Of a stretch of 64,000 nucleotides of DNA, positions 15,741-25,010 are shown one piece after another (position 1 is the first letter of the stretch; the number at the start of each line of letters is the position of its first letter). The position numbers were made by a program, and so were the translations under genes. This DNA is from Devosia sp. RR2S18 (lineage in GTDB: Bacteria > Pseudomonadota > Alphaproteobacteria > Rhizobiales > Devosiaceae). The notes beneath the pieces are model-generated. The model had not been told where the DNA came from. It did no database searches and saw only the letters and a program-made list of their open reading frames with translations. The stretch spans positions 2,876,001 to 2,940,000 of the forward strand of contig NZ_CP126539.1 in the NCBI RefSeq assembly GCF_030177755.1, given 5' to 3'.

Positions 15741-17830
15741 TGGGCTTTCGTGATCCAGACGGCACTGTCATGGTAGGTGGTGCCGCCAAATGGGGGGGCC
15801 GGCGTGGCACTGGTGAGCGCGTTGATGCCCCACCCGCCACGATGCGACCTGTTCTTGTGAAGGCCCTCGGCAATCAGCACGCCGAGAGACATGCCGAGCC
15901 GCACGCGTGCGGTTAGAATAACGCTGCCGCGCCTATTGCCGACTTTGACCGCATCGCCCTCCGCGATGTCGAGGCGTAATGCGTCCTCGGGGTGGATGAA
16001 GACGGTTGGCACGCCCTCGCGCTTCTGGCTGCCGGGCGTCTCGTTAAACGACGAGTTGAGGAAGCCTCGAGCGGGGCTAGTGGCAAGCCGAAAGGGGTGC
16101 TCGTGATCTGTCTCTTCGGTGATGCCCCAGTGATCGGCAAACCGGGGCATATCTGCCGGGTCACAGACCCAGAGATAACCCTTTCTATCGGCAGTGCCCT
16201 GCCAGTTGGGGGCAAAGCGGAATTTGCCGTCTGGCCAGGCAAAGCCATCCGCGAAACGGGCCTGCGCGTCCGGACGCTCGCGATCGACGAAGCCGGTCTT
16301 TTCGACCTCTTCAAGCGCGGGGTAGTTGGAGCGCTGGAAAGTGTCGGCAACCACATCCCTGTCGTTGGTGCGGAAGACATCGTCGGTCAGACCAAGCCGG
16401 AGCGCCAGCGCGTTAATGACCTCGTGGTTGGAGCGGACGTCCCCGGGACGTTCGATCAGGGCGGGGCCGAAGAGCACGCGGGTGTGGCCGCCGCGGGTGT
16501 AATAATCGTTGTGTTCCAGGAACATAGTGGCAGGAAGGACAATGTCGGCGAGTTCGGCGGTCTCGGTCATGAACTGTTCATGAACAACCAGAAACAGGTC
16601 CTCGCGCGCCAAGCCGCGACGGGTGAGCTGCTGTTCGGGGGCGACAGAGGCCGGATTGGTGTTTTGGACGATCATGGCCATGACCGGTGCGCCACCTTTG
16701 AGGGCGGTGGCGTCGCCGGTAAGAATGAGACCGATCTCACTCATGTCGAGCCAGCGGGGGTCGCCCTTCTGGAGAAAACTGCCGGTGAGACGCGACTTGT
16801 CCAGCGACCAGGTGCCGGAATTGGAGTGGAAGGCTCCACCCCCGCGGTGTTGCCAGGCACCGGTCATGGCCGGAATGCAAAGCGCGGCATGCATGGCGGT
16901 GGCGCCGTTGCGCTGCCGGGTGAAACCGTAGCCCAACCGGAAATAGCTGCGCGGCGTCATGCCGACAAGACGGGCGAAAGCCTCGATCTGCTCGACTGAA
17001 AGGCCGGTGATCGGGGATGCCCATTCGGGCGTTCGGGCGGCAAGATGGGCTTCGAACTCGGGTCCGAAATCGGTGTAGCGCGCCATATAGGCTCGGTCGG
17101 CGAGCCCCTCGCGCAGCAGCACATGCATGACCGCCACGGCCAAGGCCCCATCGGTGCCGGGGCGGAGGATCAGGCCCATATCGGCCTGAGCCATTGTTGC
17201 GGTTTCATAGATGTCGATAACGACCACCTTGGCGCCCCGCTCCTTCCGGGCGCGCATAGCGTGGGTCATCACATTGACCTGGGTGTGGACCGCATTGGTG
17301 CCCCAGATGACGACGCAATCGCTTTCTGCCATCTGCTCGGGATTGACGCCGCCCAGCATGCCCGTCCCAGCAATATAGCCGGGCCAGGCGGTGCCAGTGC
17401 AGATAGTGTCGTATTGGCGCGAATAGCCCTTGGCGGCACGAAGGCGCTCAATGCCATCGCGCTGCACATGACCCATGGTGCCGGCGTAGAAATAGGGCCA
17501 GATCGCCTCGGGTCCATGTTCTGCCTCGATCTGGGTGAAACGGGTGGCGATCTCGTCGAGTGCATCCTCCCAGCCAATTTGCTGCCACTGCCCTGAGCCC
17601 TTGGGCCCGACGCGGCGCATCGGGTGCAGCAAGCGCTCGGGATGATGGATGCGCTCCGCGTAGCGGGCAACCTTCTCGCAGATGACGCCAGCCGTATAAG
17701 GATCGTCCTTGGCACCACGAACGCGCCCGATGGTGTGTGCATCGACGATCTCGACATCGAGCGCACAGGCCGACGGGCAATCATGCGGACAAACGGACCG
17801 TGCGGTGCGCAGAGCGAGAGGCTTGTTCAT
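15737..17830 (-). CDS. molybdopterin-dependent oxidoreductase
   Basis: The 697-residue protein starts at ATG 17830, just before the cysteine cluster; a longer open frame upstream reads as non-coding. C14, C18, C22 and C51 (CPHDCPSAC...VICEK) are placed to bind one [4Fe-4S] cluster. The rest is the molybdopterin-binding body of the DMSO-reductase superfamily (TICTGTAWPGYIAGTG, VIWGTNAVHTQ, GTDGALAVA), ending in the molydopterin dinucleotide-binding barrel (NSSFNETPGSQ...VFIHPEDALRLDI). No twin-arginine signal, so it is cytoplasmic. The substrate cannot be told from sequence. Confidence 0.88.
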   Translation of the reverse strand: MNKPLALRTARSVCPHDCPSACALDVEIVDAHTIGRVRGAKDDPYTAGVICEKVARYAERIHHPERLLHPMRRVGPKGSGQWQQIGWEDALDEIATRFTQIEAEHGPEAIWPYFYAGTMGHVQRDGIERLRAAKGYSRQYDTICTGTAWPGYIAGTGMLGGVNPEQMAESDCVVIWGTNAVHTQVNVMTHAMRARKERGAKVVVIDIYETATMAQADMGLILRPGTDGALAVAVMHVLLREGLADRAYMARYTDFGPEFEAHLAARTPEWASPITGLSVEQIEAFARLVGMTPRSYFRLGYGFTRQRNGATAMHAALCIPAMTGAWQHRGGGAFHSNSGTWSLDKSRLTGSFLQKGDPRWLDMSEIGLILTGDATALKGGAPVMAMIVQNTNPASVAPEQQLTRRGLAREDLFLVVHEQFMTETAELADIVLPATMFLEHNDYYTRGGHTRVLFGPALIERPGDVRSNHEVINALALRLGLTDDVFRTNDRDVVADTFQRSNYPALEEVEKTGFVDRERPDAQARFADGFAWPDGKFRFAPNWQGTADRKGYLWVCDPADMPRFADHWGITEETDHEHPFRLATSPARGFLNSSFNETPGSQKREGVPTVFIHPEDALRLDIAEGDAVKVGNRRGSVILTARVRLGMSLGVLIAEGLHKNRSHRGGWGINALTSATPAPPFGGTTYHDSAVWITKAH

Positions 17831-17845
17831 GACGCCGAAGCTACC

Positions 17846-17865
17846 TGAGGGGACATGACCCCTCA
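17846..17865 (-). promoter_or_regulatory. inverted repeat before the molybdopterin oxidoreductase gene
   Basis: TGAGGGG (17846-17852) and CCCCTCA (17859-17865) flank a 6-base spacer 15 bases upstream of the start codon. On the transcript this makes a 7-bp hairpin in the ribosome-binding region, so it could be an operator or a translation-control hairpin. Confidence 0.35.
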
Positions 17866-17933
17866 AATCCTTTGATGTGATGGGATCGATCGCGCCGGTG
17901 AATGGATGCCCTGGAGGACGTAACCCCACCTAA

Positions 17934-17949
17934 CCTCCCCCTGGGGAGG
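17934..17949. repeat. short palindrome CCTCCCC-CT-GGGGAGG
   Basis: A perfect 7-bp palindrome with a 2-base centre between the molybdopterin oxidoreductase start region and the end of the 17975-18601 gene. GC-rich palindromes of this form are common intergenic elements in alphaproteobacteria. It may help stop transcription of the gene at 17975. Confidence 0.4.
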
Positions 17950-17974
17950 GATTGGCTGCACTCGGCGTCGGTGG

Positions 17975-18601
17975 CTATAGGGTTGCGAACGCCTTGGTGG
18001 CGGTTTCAGAATTGCGGCGAGCGCGATTGGTGGCGTGGATCGCCAGTTGCGCAGCGCCGGAATGGAACTGCGAGAAAGTCACCGTTTCACTGTGCTGAGT
18101 GGTGACGCTGATGCCCCGCCAATTGGGCTGGACCGAGCGCACATCGGACCAGGCAATGCGGGTCTCACGGCCAAAGGCACTGCGATATTCAAGCAAGGTG
18201 TTGTTCCAGCGCACCTTGGTGAACAGGCCCCAAACGCCGATACCGAAGGCCCCTGCCCCAAGCGCAAGCGACGCGATGAAAGTGGCAACCAGCTGAGTAG
18301 TATCGACATGCCTAGTGCCGCCAATGACGATAACCGCCGACATGAGCACCACGGCCAGAGCAGCGGCGCCATAACAGGCGAAGTATTCGACCATGGACGG
18401 ACGGAGCTCGGACCAGCCATCGGTGGAAACAGCCTCTTCTCCCTGCACCAGACGAAGCGCAAGAAAGGCCGCATAGCCAAAGGCGACCACGCCGGCGGCG
18501 CGGGAGAGCGGCAGATGTGCTGTGGCAGGCACGTATTTGAGGACGATAAGGGCGACGATTACGAAAAGTGGCACTGCCACTTCCTGCCAGCGCAAGGGCA
18601 C
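17975..18601 (-). CDS. membrane protein with C-terminal PH-like region (unknown)
   Basis: A 208-residue protein with four predicted membrane segments (about 8-24, 33-52, 75-94 and 103-126). A soluble C-terminal part follows (WNNTLLEYRSAFGRETRIAWSDVRSVQPNWRGISVTTQHSETVTFSQFHSGAAQL), which reads like the bacterial PH domains that follow membrane helices. The W-S-D-V/I-x-S-V motif is frequent in them. No function is known. It is a single gene on the minus strand. Confidence 0.6.
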   Translation of the reverse strand: MPLRWQEVAVPLFVIVALIVLKYVPATAHLPLSRAAGVVAFGYAAFLALRLVQGEEAVSTDGWSELRPSMVEYFACYGAAALAVVLMSAVIVIGGTRHVDTTQLVATFIASLALGAGAFGIGVWGLFTKVRWNNTLLEYRSAFGRETRIAWSDVRSVQPNWRGISVTTQHSETVTFSQFHSGAAQLAIHATNRARRNSETATKAFATL

Positions 18602-18807
18602 GAGAGCTCTCCAAAATTACCAGAGCCGAGCGACGCAGTTCGGCGATGGGAAGAGAGTCTCGCAACACGCAGTGGGTGGCCACTAACAATCTTGCAAGCG
18701 TGCAAGTTTCTGCGGAACCCCGACTTTTTTACAACAGCAAGGAGTTCAAGCAGAGATTCAGCTAACGGGCAGACAGAATCTACAGAAGCACCCAAGCGCC
18801 TGAAGGA

Positions 18808-19122
18808 TCAGGATATAACCTTGAGGCCGATGATGCCAGCGATGATCAAGCCCAAACAGGCAAGTCGCGCCACCGTAGCTGGATCGCCAAAGAGGTACAT
18901 GCCCAAGATCGCTGTTCCAACGGTGCCAATACCTGTCCAGACGGCATAGCCGGTGCCGACCGGCAGCTCGCGCAGGGCGATGCCCAGCAGCACCACGCTG
19001 ATGATCATTGCCCCCACGGTCAGCACGGTGGGAATTGGGCGAGTGAAGCCCTCCGTGTATTTGAGGCCTAGGGCCCAACCGGTCTCGAACAAGCCGGCAA
19101 TGACGAGGTAAACCCATGCGAT
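18808..19122 (-). CDS. sugE: SugE/Gdx guanidinium exporter (SMR family)
   Basis: The 104-residue protein has four membrane helices and is collinear with E. coli SugE (Gdx): [24 protein letters not shown], then [22 protein letters not shown] and [11 protein letters not shown]. Residue 13 is the essential glutamate of the SMR fold, which couples guanidinium export to proton import in the inner membrane. The expected first codon is ATC at 19120-19122, with GGAGG eight bases before it. No ATG is in frame upstream; a GTG at 19174-19176 lies inside the riboswitch. I therefore place the start at the AUC, a rare but known start codon. The upstream guanidine-II riboswitch fits the substrate. Confidence 0.85.
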   Translation of the reverse strand: MAWVYLVIAGLFETGWALGLKYTEGFTRPIPTVLTVGAMIISVVLLGIALRELPVGTGYAVWTGIGTVGTAILGMYLFGDPATVARLACLGLIIAGIIGLKVIS

Positions 19123-19147
19123 GAGAGAAGCCTCCAAAGGAGCTTGG

Positions 19148-19198
19148 CCGGGTCGTCCCGGAATGTAGGGGAGCACTGCGGGGTCGTCCCCGCAGTGC
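19148..19198 (-). promoter_or_regulatory. guanidine-II (mini-ykkC) riboswitch
   Basis: On the minus strand two hairpins with ACGA tetraloops follow each other. The first has an 11-bp perfect stem (19173-19183 with 19188-19198), with GGGG-ACGA-CCCC at its tip; the second has a 5-bp stem (19148-19152 with 19157-19161), CCGGG-ACGA-CCCGG. They are 11 bases apart. Paired stem-loops with ACGR loops are the defining feature of guanidine-II riboswitches. The GGAGG ribosome-binding site of sugE lies just downstream and can pair with the preceding CTCC, suggesting control of translation that opens on guanidinium binding. Confidence 0.9.
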
Positions 19199-19249
19199 CA
19201 CCGATATAGGGCAGCTGCGGCGCGAGAGAAAGATGCGGCGCAACTCTTC

Positions 19250-20818
19250 CTAGCGGGGAGTAGCCGGCGCTCCTACCGCAGCCGCAGCAGCCTCCTCCTC
19301 GGCGTCAAGCTCGACCTCCGGCTCCTTACGCAGGGTAGTGGCAAGTGGCAGCTCCTTAAGGAAGAAAAGCAGCAAGAAGGCGATCATCGATGCCCCGGCG
19401 GCCGTTAGGAACACAGGGTGGAGCGCCGCGGCAAAGCCTTCGAGCACCTGATGACGAACCGGCCCCGGCAAAGCGGCAATGGCTTGGGCGTTCATGGCGC
19501 CAGCGGAACTTGCAGGAACTAGCCCAGCCACTTGCCCGGCCAGACCGCTCGCAAAGATTGCGCCGAAGACCGACACGCCGATCGACCCGCCGATCTGCCG
19601 AAAGAGCGTGGTGCCGGCCGTGGCGACCCCCACCAGATTGCGGTCGACGGCGTTCTGGGTTGCGGTGACGCTGACGCTGTTGACCGGGCCGATGCCCATG
19701 CCCACCAGAAACATGAACAAGGAAACCTGCCAATCCGGCGTTTTCAGAGCCATGGTGCCGAGCAATGTGAGGCCGATGACCAGCAGCGCCGTGGATACAA
19801 TGGGCAGAACTTTGTAATGTCCGGTGCGGCTCATGAGAAAACCCGAAAGGGTAGAGGCGCCGATCAGGCCCACCATCATCGGCAGAAGCTGCAGCGCGGA
19901 GTTGGTCGGCGAAACACCCTTGGCGATCTGCAGATGCATCGGCAGGAAGGTGATGGAGCCAAACATCGCCATGCCCACGAGGAAGCCCGCGATGTTGGTG
20001 ATGACGAAAGTGTTGTTGCGGAACAGGCCGAGCGGCAACACGGGCTCGGCGGCGTGCAACTCCACCCAAGCGAAAACGGCAAGTCCGACCAATGCAGCCC
20101 CGATAAGACCTATGATCTGGGGCGACATCCAAGGGAAAGTGTTTCCGCCAAGGCTGGTGGCGAGCACGAAGGCCGAGAGAGCAGCCGTGAGCAAGGTGAA
20201 GCCGAGATAGTCTATCTGGTGGGCGACGCGATTGGGTTTTGGCTTAAGGGCAAAGGCGATTACAGCCAGCGCCAGGGCGCCGAGCGGCAAATTGATGATG
20301 AAGATCCACTGCCAGCTTAGATGCTCGACGATGACGCCGCCAAGGAGCGGCCCAACGACAGTCGACACGCCGAAGACGGCACCAAACACCCCCTGGATTT
20401 TGCCGCGTTGGCGCGGGGGAATGACGTCTGCCACCACCGTCATGGCCACCACCATGAGGCCCCCACCCCCGAGCCCCTGAACGGCGCGGGCAACGATGAG
20501 GAAGTTCATGGAATTGGCGAACGCCGAAAGACCCGCACCGGCGAGAAAGATGAGAATGGCCACCTGCAGCACAATCTTGCGGCCATAGAGATCGCCGAGC
20601 TTGCCATAGATGGGCGCGACGACGGTGGAGCTGAGAAGATAGGCAATGACCACCCAGGTCAGGTGTTCGAGGCCACCCAGTTCCGAGACGATCACTGGTA
20701 GGGCAGTCGATACGATGGTTTGGCCCAGGGAGGCCAGCAACAGCGTCACCGCCACGGCACCGATAATCAGCGGGATGGATTGTTCGTCCGGCGGCTGGGA
20801 TGGCTTGATGGCGGACAT
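19250..20818 (-). CDS. DHA2-family MFS drug efflux transporter
   Basis: The 522-residue protein has 14 hydrophobic segments, as in the 14-helix drug:H+ antiporter family (EmrB/QacA-like). Motif A appears as [14 protein letters not shown] after helix 2. The motif C-like [18 protein letters not shown] lies in helix 5. The C-terminus is an acidic, alanine-rich tail. ATG 20818 was chosen for AGGA eight bases upstream; the longer frame adds a poorly conserved leader. A MarR regulator is divergently encoded beside it, the usual arrangement for locally controlled efflux pumps. Confidence 0.9.
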   Translation of the reverse strand: MSAIKPSQPPDEQSIPLIIGAVAVTLLLASLGQTIVSTALPVIVSELGGLEHLTWVVIAYLLSSTVVAPIYGKLGDLYGRKIVLQVAILIFLAGAGLSAFANSMNFLIVARAVQGLGGGGLMVVAMTVVADVIPPRQRGKIQGVFGAVFGVSTVVGPLLGGVIVEHLSWQWIFIINLPLGALALAVIAFALKPKPNRVAHQIDYLGFTLLTAALSAFVLATSLGGNTFPWMSPQIIGLIGAALVGLAVFAWVELHAAEPVLPLGLFRNNTFVITNIAGFLVGMAMFGSITFLPMHLQIAKGVSPTNSALQLLPMMVGLIGASTLSGFLMSRTGHYKVLPIVSTALLVIGLTLLGTMALKTPDWQVSLFMFLVGMGIGPVNSVSVTATQNAVDRNLVGVATAGTTLFRQIGGSIGVSVFGAIFASGLAGQVAGLVPASSAGAMNAQAIAALPGPVRHQVLEGFAAALHPVFLTAAGASMIAFLLLFFLKELPLATTLRKEPEVELDAEEEAAAAAVGAPATPR

Positions 20819-20949
20819 GATGATTTCCTGGCTTGCAGTCGCCGGCCTTGGGGTGGCCTTGTGGAGTGATGTTTTGGCGGATATATGTGCCCCTAGCAAA
20901 TACATGTCAACAGCATGCTTCTGCGCGGAACAGGGAACGAGGGGCTGTG
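20819..20949. promoter_or_regulatory. divergent control region of the efflux pump and MarR gene
   Basis: This 131-base spacer must contain both promoters. ATATGT (20883-20888) and ACATGT (20902-20907) form an imperfect inverted repeat that could bind the MarR dimer. This is suggested by location; the symmetry is only partial. Confidence 0.4.
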
Positions 20950-21573
20950 ATGAGTAAGGCCGGTGAGACTTTGCAGATGGATGCGATCCTGCGTGGAGCG
21001 GGCATTGCCAAAAGCACTGTGCAGGCGGTGATCAGCGTCGACGCCCTGCTGCAGAACTGGCGGCGGCGGGCCATGAAGCGCGAACTCGGCCACCGCGCGC
21101 TGCAGGACCTCGGCATCGCGCTTGAGCTACAGCAACTTGATGTGCTGACCGCAATTGGAGCGTCTGTAGATGAGTTCGGCGAACTGGCTAACGGTGAAAC
21201 CACTGTCTCTTCGGTGGGTGAGCGGCTGGGGATCGATCCTTCCCGCGCCAGCCGTGTCGTTAGCGAAATGGTCGAGGCGGGGTATGCCAGGCGAGCTGTA
21301 AGCCAGGCCGATGCGCGTCGTACCGTTGTCGAGCTCACCGAGGCGGGAGGTGCGATAGTGGAAGCGGTGCGCGCCTACAAGTTCCTGATCATGGGAGACT
21401 TCCTCAGCAGCTGGACGACGGTGGAAGTCGCCCAGCTCGTGCCACTGCTCCGCAAGTTCGGCGCCTGGCCGGAGCACGCACAGACCGGTGTGGACAAATT
21501 TGGAGCAGAGATTGCCGCCCTTTCCGAGCAGGTGGCGGTAGCCGCCACCCGCGCAAAAGCAATCCAGGCCTAG
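20950..21573 (+). CDS. MarR-family transcription regulator
   Basis: The 207-residue protein has the winged helix of MarR proteins. The recognition region reads TTVSSVGERLGIDPSRASRVVSEMVEAGYARRAVSQADARRTVVELTEAG (about 85-135), where the wing contains D-x-R-R. The helical N- and C-terminal parts form the dimer interface. ATG 20950 was chosen because upstream codons read across the divergent promoter. Probably represses the adjacent DHA2 pump and itself until a ligand binds (inference from context). It converges with the helicase gene, overlapping by four bases. Confidence 0.9.
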   Translation: MSKAGETLQMDAILRGAGIAKSTVQAVISVDALLQNWRRRAMKRELGHRALQDLGIALELQQLDVLTAIGASVDEFGELANGETTVSSVGERLGIDPSRASRVVSEMVEAGYARRAVSQADARRTVVELTEAGGAIVEAVRAYKFLIMGDFLSSWTTVEVAQLVPLLRKFGAWPEHAQTGVDKFGAEIAALSEQVAVAATRAKAIQA

Positions 21574-23510
21574 ACCTGAGGCTTGCGCTTGGGCTTGTGG
21601 TCCTTTTTGGCTGGCTTGGCCTTCTTCGGCCGGGGCTCGCCTTCGGCCGCCTTGCCGGCCCATTTCGGCTTACCCTTGTCCTTAGTCGTCGGCTTGGGGC
21701 CGCGCGGCTTGTCCGGGCGCGGCGCGCGGACTTCCTCTGCAGGCGGAGCCTCAAAGTCGTCGGCACCAAGCGCAGTCGAGCCGTAGCGCTGCTTTCGGTC
21801 GCTTCGTTCGGAGCGCGGCGCTGCGGGATCATAGCGGGCCGGCGGCCCCGGAGGGCGCTTGTTGGACGGGCGTGGTCCGGCCGCTCGGGGAGAGGTGGGG
21901 CGCTCGCCGGGGGCGTCGATGGCGAGGATCTGGACGCCACGCTCGCCCGAGCCGTTTTTCTCCACACTACGGGCGAAGCTGTCGGCCTTATCGGCAGCGA
22001 CTTCGAAATGGCTTTCGGTGTCGAAGATGCGGATTGAGCCGATGGCAGTCTTGGTGACGTTGCCGGCCTTGCACAGCATGGGCAACACCCAACGCGGTTC
22101 CGCCTTGTGCTTGCGACCCACGGTGACCTTGAACCAAGTGCCGCCCTCGAAACGCTCGCGCGTGCGTGGGTCCTTGTCGCCGGGCTTGTCCGGCATGGCG
22201 TTCTCCGTAACGTCCTCGGGCGCCGGTCGGGAGGCCAATTGCTGGCGCAAATAGGCGGCGGCGATGGCTTCGGCGCTGTGACGAGCCAGCAATTGCGCGA
22301 CGAACTCACTCTCATCTTCGGCCACCGGCCGGCTCAATGCTTCTGCCGTCAGGATGGATTCCCGATATTGAGCTTCGATCTGTGCGGCGCTGGGAGGCGC
22401 CATCATGCTGACGTCCAGCTTGGCGGTTTTCAGGATGCGCTGGGCCACGTTGCGCCGATGCATGGGGGCGATGATGACGCAGGTGCCCTTGCGCCCTGCC
22501 CGCCCCGTGCGGCCGGACCGGTGGAGCAGCGTATCGGCGTTGGTTGGAAGGTCGGCATGGATGACGAGGTCAAGATTGGGCAGATCGATGCCGCGGGCAG
22601 CTACGTCAGTGGCAACGCAGATTCGGGCGCGGCCATCGCGCATAGATTGCAGGGCGTTGGTGCGTTCGGACTGGGTGAGCTCGCCCGAAAGCGTCACGAC
22701 GTCGAAGCCGCGATTGTGGAGGCGTGCTGAGAGATGTTTCACGCCCTCGCGGGTGGAGGCAAAAACAATGGTGTTGGCGCTGTCGAAGAACAGCAGCGTG
22801 TTAATGATGGCGTTCTCCCGCTCGGCGGCGGGGACCAGCATCAGCTTGTAGTCGATATCGGCATGCTGCTCTTCGCCCGAAGTGGCGCTGATGCGCAAAG
22901 CATCCCGCTGGAAGGTCTTGGCCAGTTGCGCGATTGGGCGCGGCACGGTGGCCGAAAACAGCAGCGTGCGCCGGTCTTCGGGCGCGGCGTCGAGGATGAA
23001 CTCGAGGTCTTCGCGAAAGCCCAGATCGAGCATCTCGTCGGCCTCGTCGAGAACGACGGCGCGGAGTCCCGACATATCGAGGGCGCCACGGGTGATATGA
23101 TCCCGCAGACGGCCGGGTGTGCCCACGATGATGTGGGCGCCGCGTTCCAGAGCCCGGCGCTCGGTGCGGGCATCCATGCCACCGACGGCCGACGCCGTAC
23201 GGGCGCCGGCTTCGGCATAGAGCCAGTCAAGTTCGCGCTGCACCTGGAGGGCGAGTTCGCGCGTGGGGGCGATCACCAGGGCCAAAGGCGCACCGGCGGC
23301 GCCGAAGCTGTCGTCCTCACCGAGCAGGGTCGGCGCAATGGCCATGCCGAAGGCAACGGTTTTGCCCGAGCCGGTCTGCGCCGAAACGAGGAGATCGCGG
23401 CCGGCGGTCTCATCCTCGATAATGGCGGACTGAACGGGGGTGAGTGTTTCGTAGCCCTTGGCGGTAAGGGCACGGGCAAGCGGCGGAAGGATCGTTGCAG
23501 GCAGGGACAT
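21570..23510 (-). CDS. DEAD-box RNA helicase with C-terminal RNA-binding extension
   Basis: The 646-residue protein shows all DEAD-box motifs: Q motif (LTPVQSAII, about 23-31), Walker A AQTGSGKT (43-50), PTREL, DEAD (154-157), SAT (185-187) and HRSGRTGRAGRKG (motif VI). A DbpA-type RNA-binding fold follows after about residue 460 (WFKVTVGRKHKAEPRWVLPMLCKAGNVTKTAIGSIRIFDTESHFEVA). The tail is long, basic and proline-rich. This is like DeaD/CsdA-type helicases used in ribosome assembly and cold adaptation. Confidence 0.92.
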   Translation of the reverse strand: MSLPATILPPLARALTAKGYETLTPVQSAIIEDETAGRDLLVSAQTGSGKTVAFGMAIAPTLLGEDDSFGAAGAPLALVIAPTRELALQVQRELDWLYAEAGARTASAVGGMDARTERRALERGAHIIVGTPGRLRDHITRGALDMSGLRAVVLDEADEMLDLGFREDLEFILDAAPEDRRTLLFSATVPRPIAQLAKTFQRDALRISATSGEEQHADIDYKLMLVPAAERENAIINTLLFFDSANTIVFASTREGVKHLSARLHNRGFDVVTLSGELTQSERTNALQSMRDGRARICVATDVAARGIDLPNLDLVIHADLPTNADTLLHRSGRTGRAGRKGTCVIIAPMHRRNVAQRILKTAKLDVSMMAPPSAAQIEAQYRESILTAEALSRPVAEDESEFVAQLLARHSAEAIAAAYLRQQLASRPAPEDVTENAMPDKPGDKDPRTRERFEGGTWFKVTVGRKHKAEPRWVLPMLCKAGNVTKTAIGSIRIFDTESHFEVAADKADSFARSVEKNGSGERGVQILAIDAPGERPTSPRAAGPRPSNKRPPGPPARYDPAAPRSERSDRKQRYGSTALGADDFEAPPAEEVRAPRPDKPRGPKPTTKDKGKPKWAGKAAEGEPRPKKAKPAKKDHKPKRKPQV

Positions 23511-23654
23511 AGGTGACTTTCATGGGACGCCGGCCAAGCACTTGGCGTCATTTTCCCACAATGGCGGTCATGCCCTGCGGGGAGATTGGAAAAAGAAGGT
23601 CCCGCGGTGGCGGGGAGATGCCGTGGTATTGGCGGCACCGATAACACATAGAAG

Positions 23655-23681
23655 CGAAAAGGGCCGCCATGAAGGCGACCC
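23655..23681 (-). terminator. terminator after the tautomerase gene
   Basis: On the minus strand GGGTCGCC pairs with GGCGGCCC (one G-T pair, 5-base loop, 23661-23681) and is followed by TTTTCGCTTC. It lies about 25 bases after the tautomerase stop and fits a rho-independent terminator for the ndk-tautomerase pair. Confidence 0.7.
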
Positions 23682-23706
23682 TCGAAAAATGCGGCAGGCT
23701 CCGGGC

Positions 23707-23892
23707 CTAACGCTCGCTGAAAGGAATGCCGCCCTTGGCCTTGCTGTCCTTAGGCGACTCGACGATCTGCACCGTGACCTTTTCAGGATCGGTGCCGAAA
23801 TTCTTCACCACCGCATCGGTGATGTCCTTCATAAGGCCCCGCTTCTGCTCGGCAGTGCGGCCCTCAACAGCGTAGACGTAGACCTCGGGCAT
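23707..23892 (-). CDS. 4-oxalocrotonate tautomerase family protein
   Basis: This 61-residue protein has the tautomerase fold. After removal of the start Met the chain begins with Pro, the catalytic base of this superfamily (PEVYVYAVEGRTAEQKRGLMKDITDAVVKNFG). The beta-alpha-beta unit ends in KGGIPFSER. It would form oligomers and act on enol/keto substrates; the true substrate is unknown. Its ATG shares a base with the TAA of ndk (TAATG), so translation is probably coupled. Confidence 0.9.
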   Translation of the reverse strand: MPEVYVYAVEGRTAEQKRGLMKDITDAVVKNFGTDPEKVTVQIVESPKDSKAKGGIPFSER

Positions 23893-24314
23893 TAGCCGAC
23901 CAGTTCGTCGTCGTTGAAGAAGTACTTGATCTCTTCGGCAGCAGTCTCGGGGGCGTCCGAGCCGTGGACGGAGTTCTCGCCGACGGACAGTGCAAATTCC
24001 TTGCGGATGGTGCCTTCGGCAGCGTTGGCCGGATTGGTGGCGCCCATAATCTCGCGGTTCTTGAGGATGGCGCCCTCGCCTTCCAGCACCTGGACCACGA
24101 CGGGCGAAGCGATCATCTGATCGACCAACTCACCGAAGAAGGGGCGGTCCTTGTGGACTGCGTAGAAGCCTTCGGCCTGCTCGCGGGTCATGTGGATCTT
24201 CTTGAGGGCGATCGGGCGCAGGCCGTTCTCTTCGAACTTGGCGATGATCTTGCCGATAAGGTTGCGGCGGACCGCATCGGGCTTGATGATGGAGAAGGTG
24301 CGTTCGATCGCCAT
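23892..24314 (-). CDS. ndk: nucleoside diphosphate kinase
   Basis: The 140-residue enzyme is of normal length and contains the ferredoxin-like NDK fold with the active-site histidine at H117 in ENSVHGSD. The nucleotide-binding segment is [14 protein letters not shown] (11-24). It transfers the gamma phosphate from ATP to other nucleoside diphosphates in the cytoplasm, via a phosphohistidine. It is followed by the overlapping tautomerase gene and a terminator. Confidence 0.98.
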   Translation of the reverse strand: MAIERTFSIIKPDAVRRNLIGKIIAKFEENGLRPIALKKIHMTREQAEGFYAVHKDRPFFGELVDQMIASPVVVQVLEGEGAILKNREIMGATNPANAAEGTIRKEFALSVGENSVHGSDAPETAAEEIKYFFNDDELVG

Positions 24315-24425
24315 GGCGGTCTGGTCCCTGCTTAAGCTGGTTGGAAGGTGGCGCGCTTGTAGCGGGAGACTGCGACGGAGACAAGACGGCGGCGCGCATG
24401 TTCAACCGCCGTCTCGCGCAATGGA

Positions 24426-24800
24426 TCAGCCGTCGACTGCGGTGGTGCCCATGGCGATGATGCCGCCATCCGGCGCGAGCAACGTGACCTCCACGGCTTC
24501 CACCATGTCGTTTGCCTCGATGGTCTGGTTCACCTCGATCTGCACGATCTGCAAGGTGCACACTTCCGCCGTGTCGATGGTGGGGAAAGCAATGGCAAGC
24601 GTGCCGCTGTTCAAGTCGCCCCGTTGGGCGGGCCCTACCTCCTCGCAGGCGCTTCCCTCATATGAAAAAGAAATCTCCACCTGATTGGGCAGGGTGCGTT
24701 GGGCCTCAAGCCCAATAAGTTGACGAGGCTCCTGTGCGGCAAGATGGCTTGGTGCAAAGGCCAGCACGGCGGCAGCAGTAGCAAGCATGGTCTTGATCAT
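24426..24800 (-). CDS. secreted hypothetical protein
   Basis: The 124-residue protein starts at ATG 24800, supported by AAGGGG seven bases upstream. Residues 1-22 form a signal peptide (MIKTMLATAAAVLAFAPSHLAA). The mature part is acidic and beta-rich with two cysteines (SACEEVG and EVCTLQI) that could pair. A similar architecture occurs in small periplasmic proteins, but I do not recognise the family. A longer frame to 24953 is less likely. Confidence 0.65.
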   Translation of the reverse strand: MIKTMLATAAAVLAFAPSHLAAQEPRQLIGLEAQRTLPNQVEISFSYEGSACEEVGPAQRGDLNSGTLAIAFPTIDTAEVCTLQIVQIEVNQTIEANDMVEAVEVTLLAPDGGIIAMGTTAVDG

Positions 24801-25010
24801 GAGTGGACCCCTTCTATCTGATGGCTCGGAAACGCTGAGGGGCACACAAGGGATGCCTCGTTGTGCCAGAGATGGGAGGCATGCGCCACAGCGGTTGCCA
24901 TAAGCATCGCTTAACTCTATCCAACGACCCCAAGATTTCCGCAGGATCGACACTACTCCGCACTCGTTGCTAGCGCGAGCCTGCCTTCAGTTTCGAAGAT
25001 TGCCTCTGAT

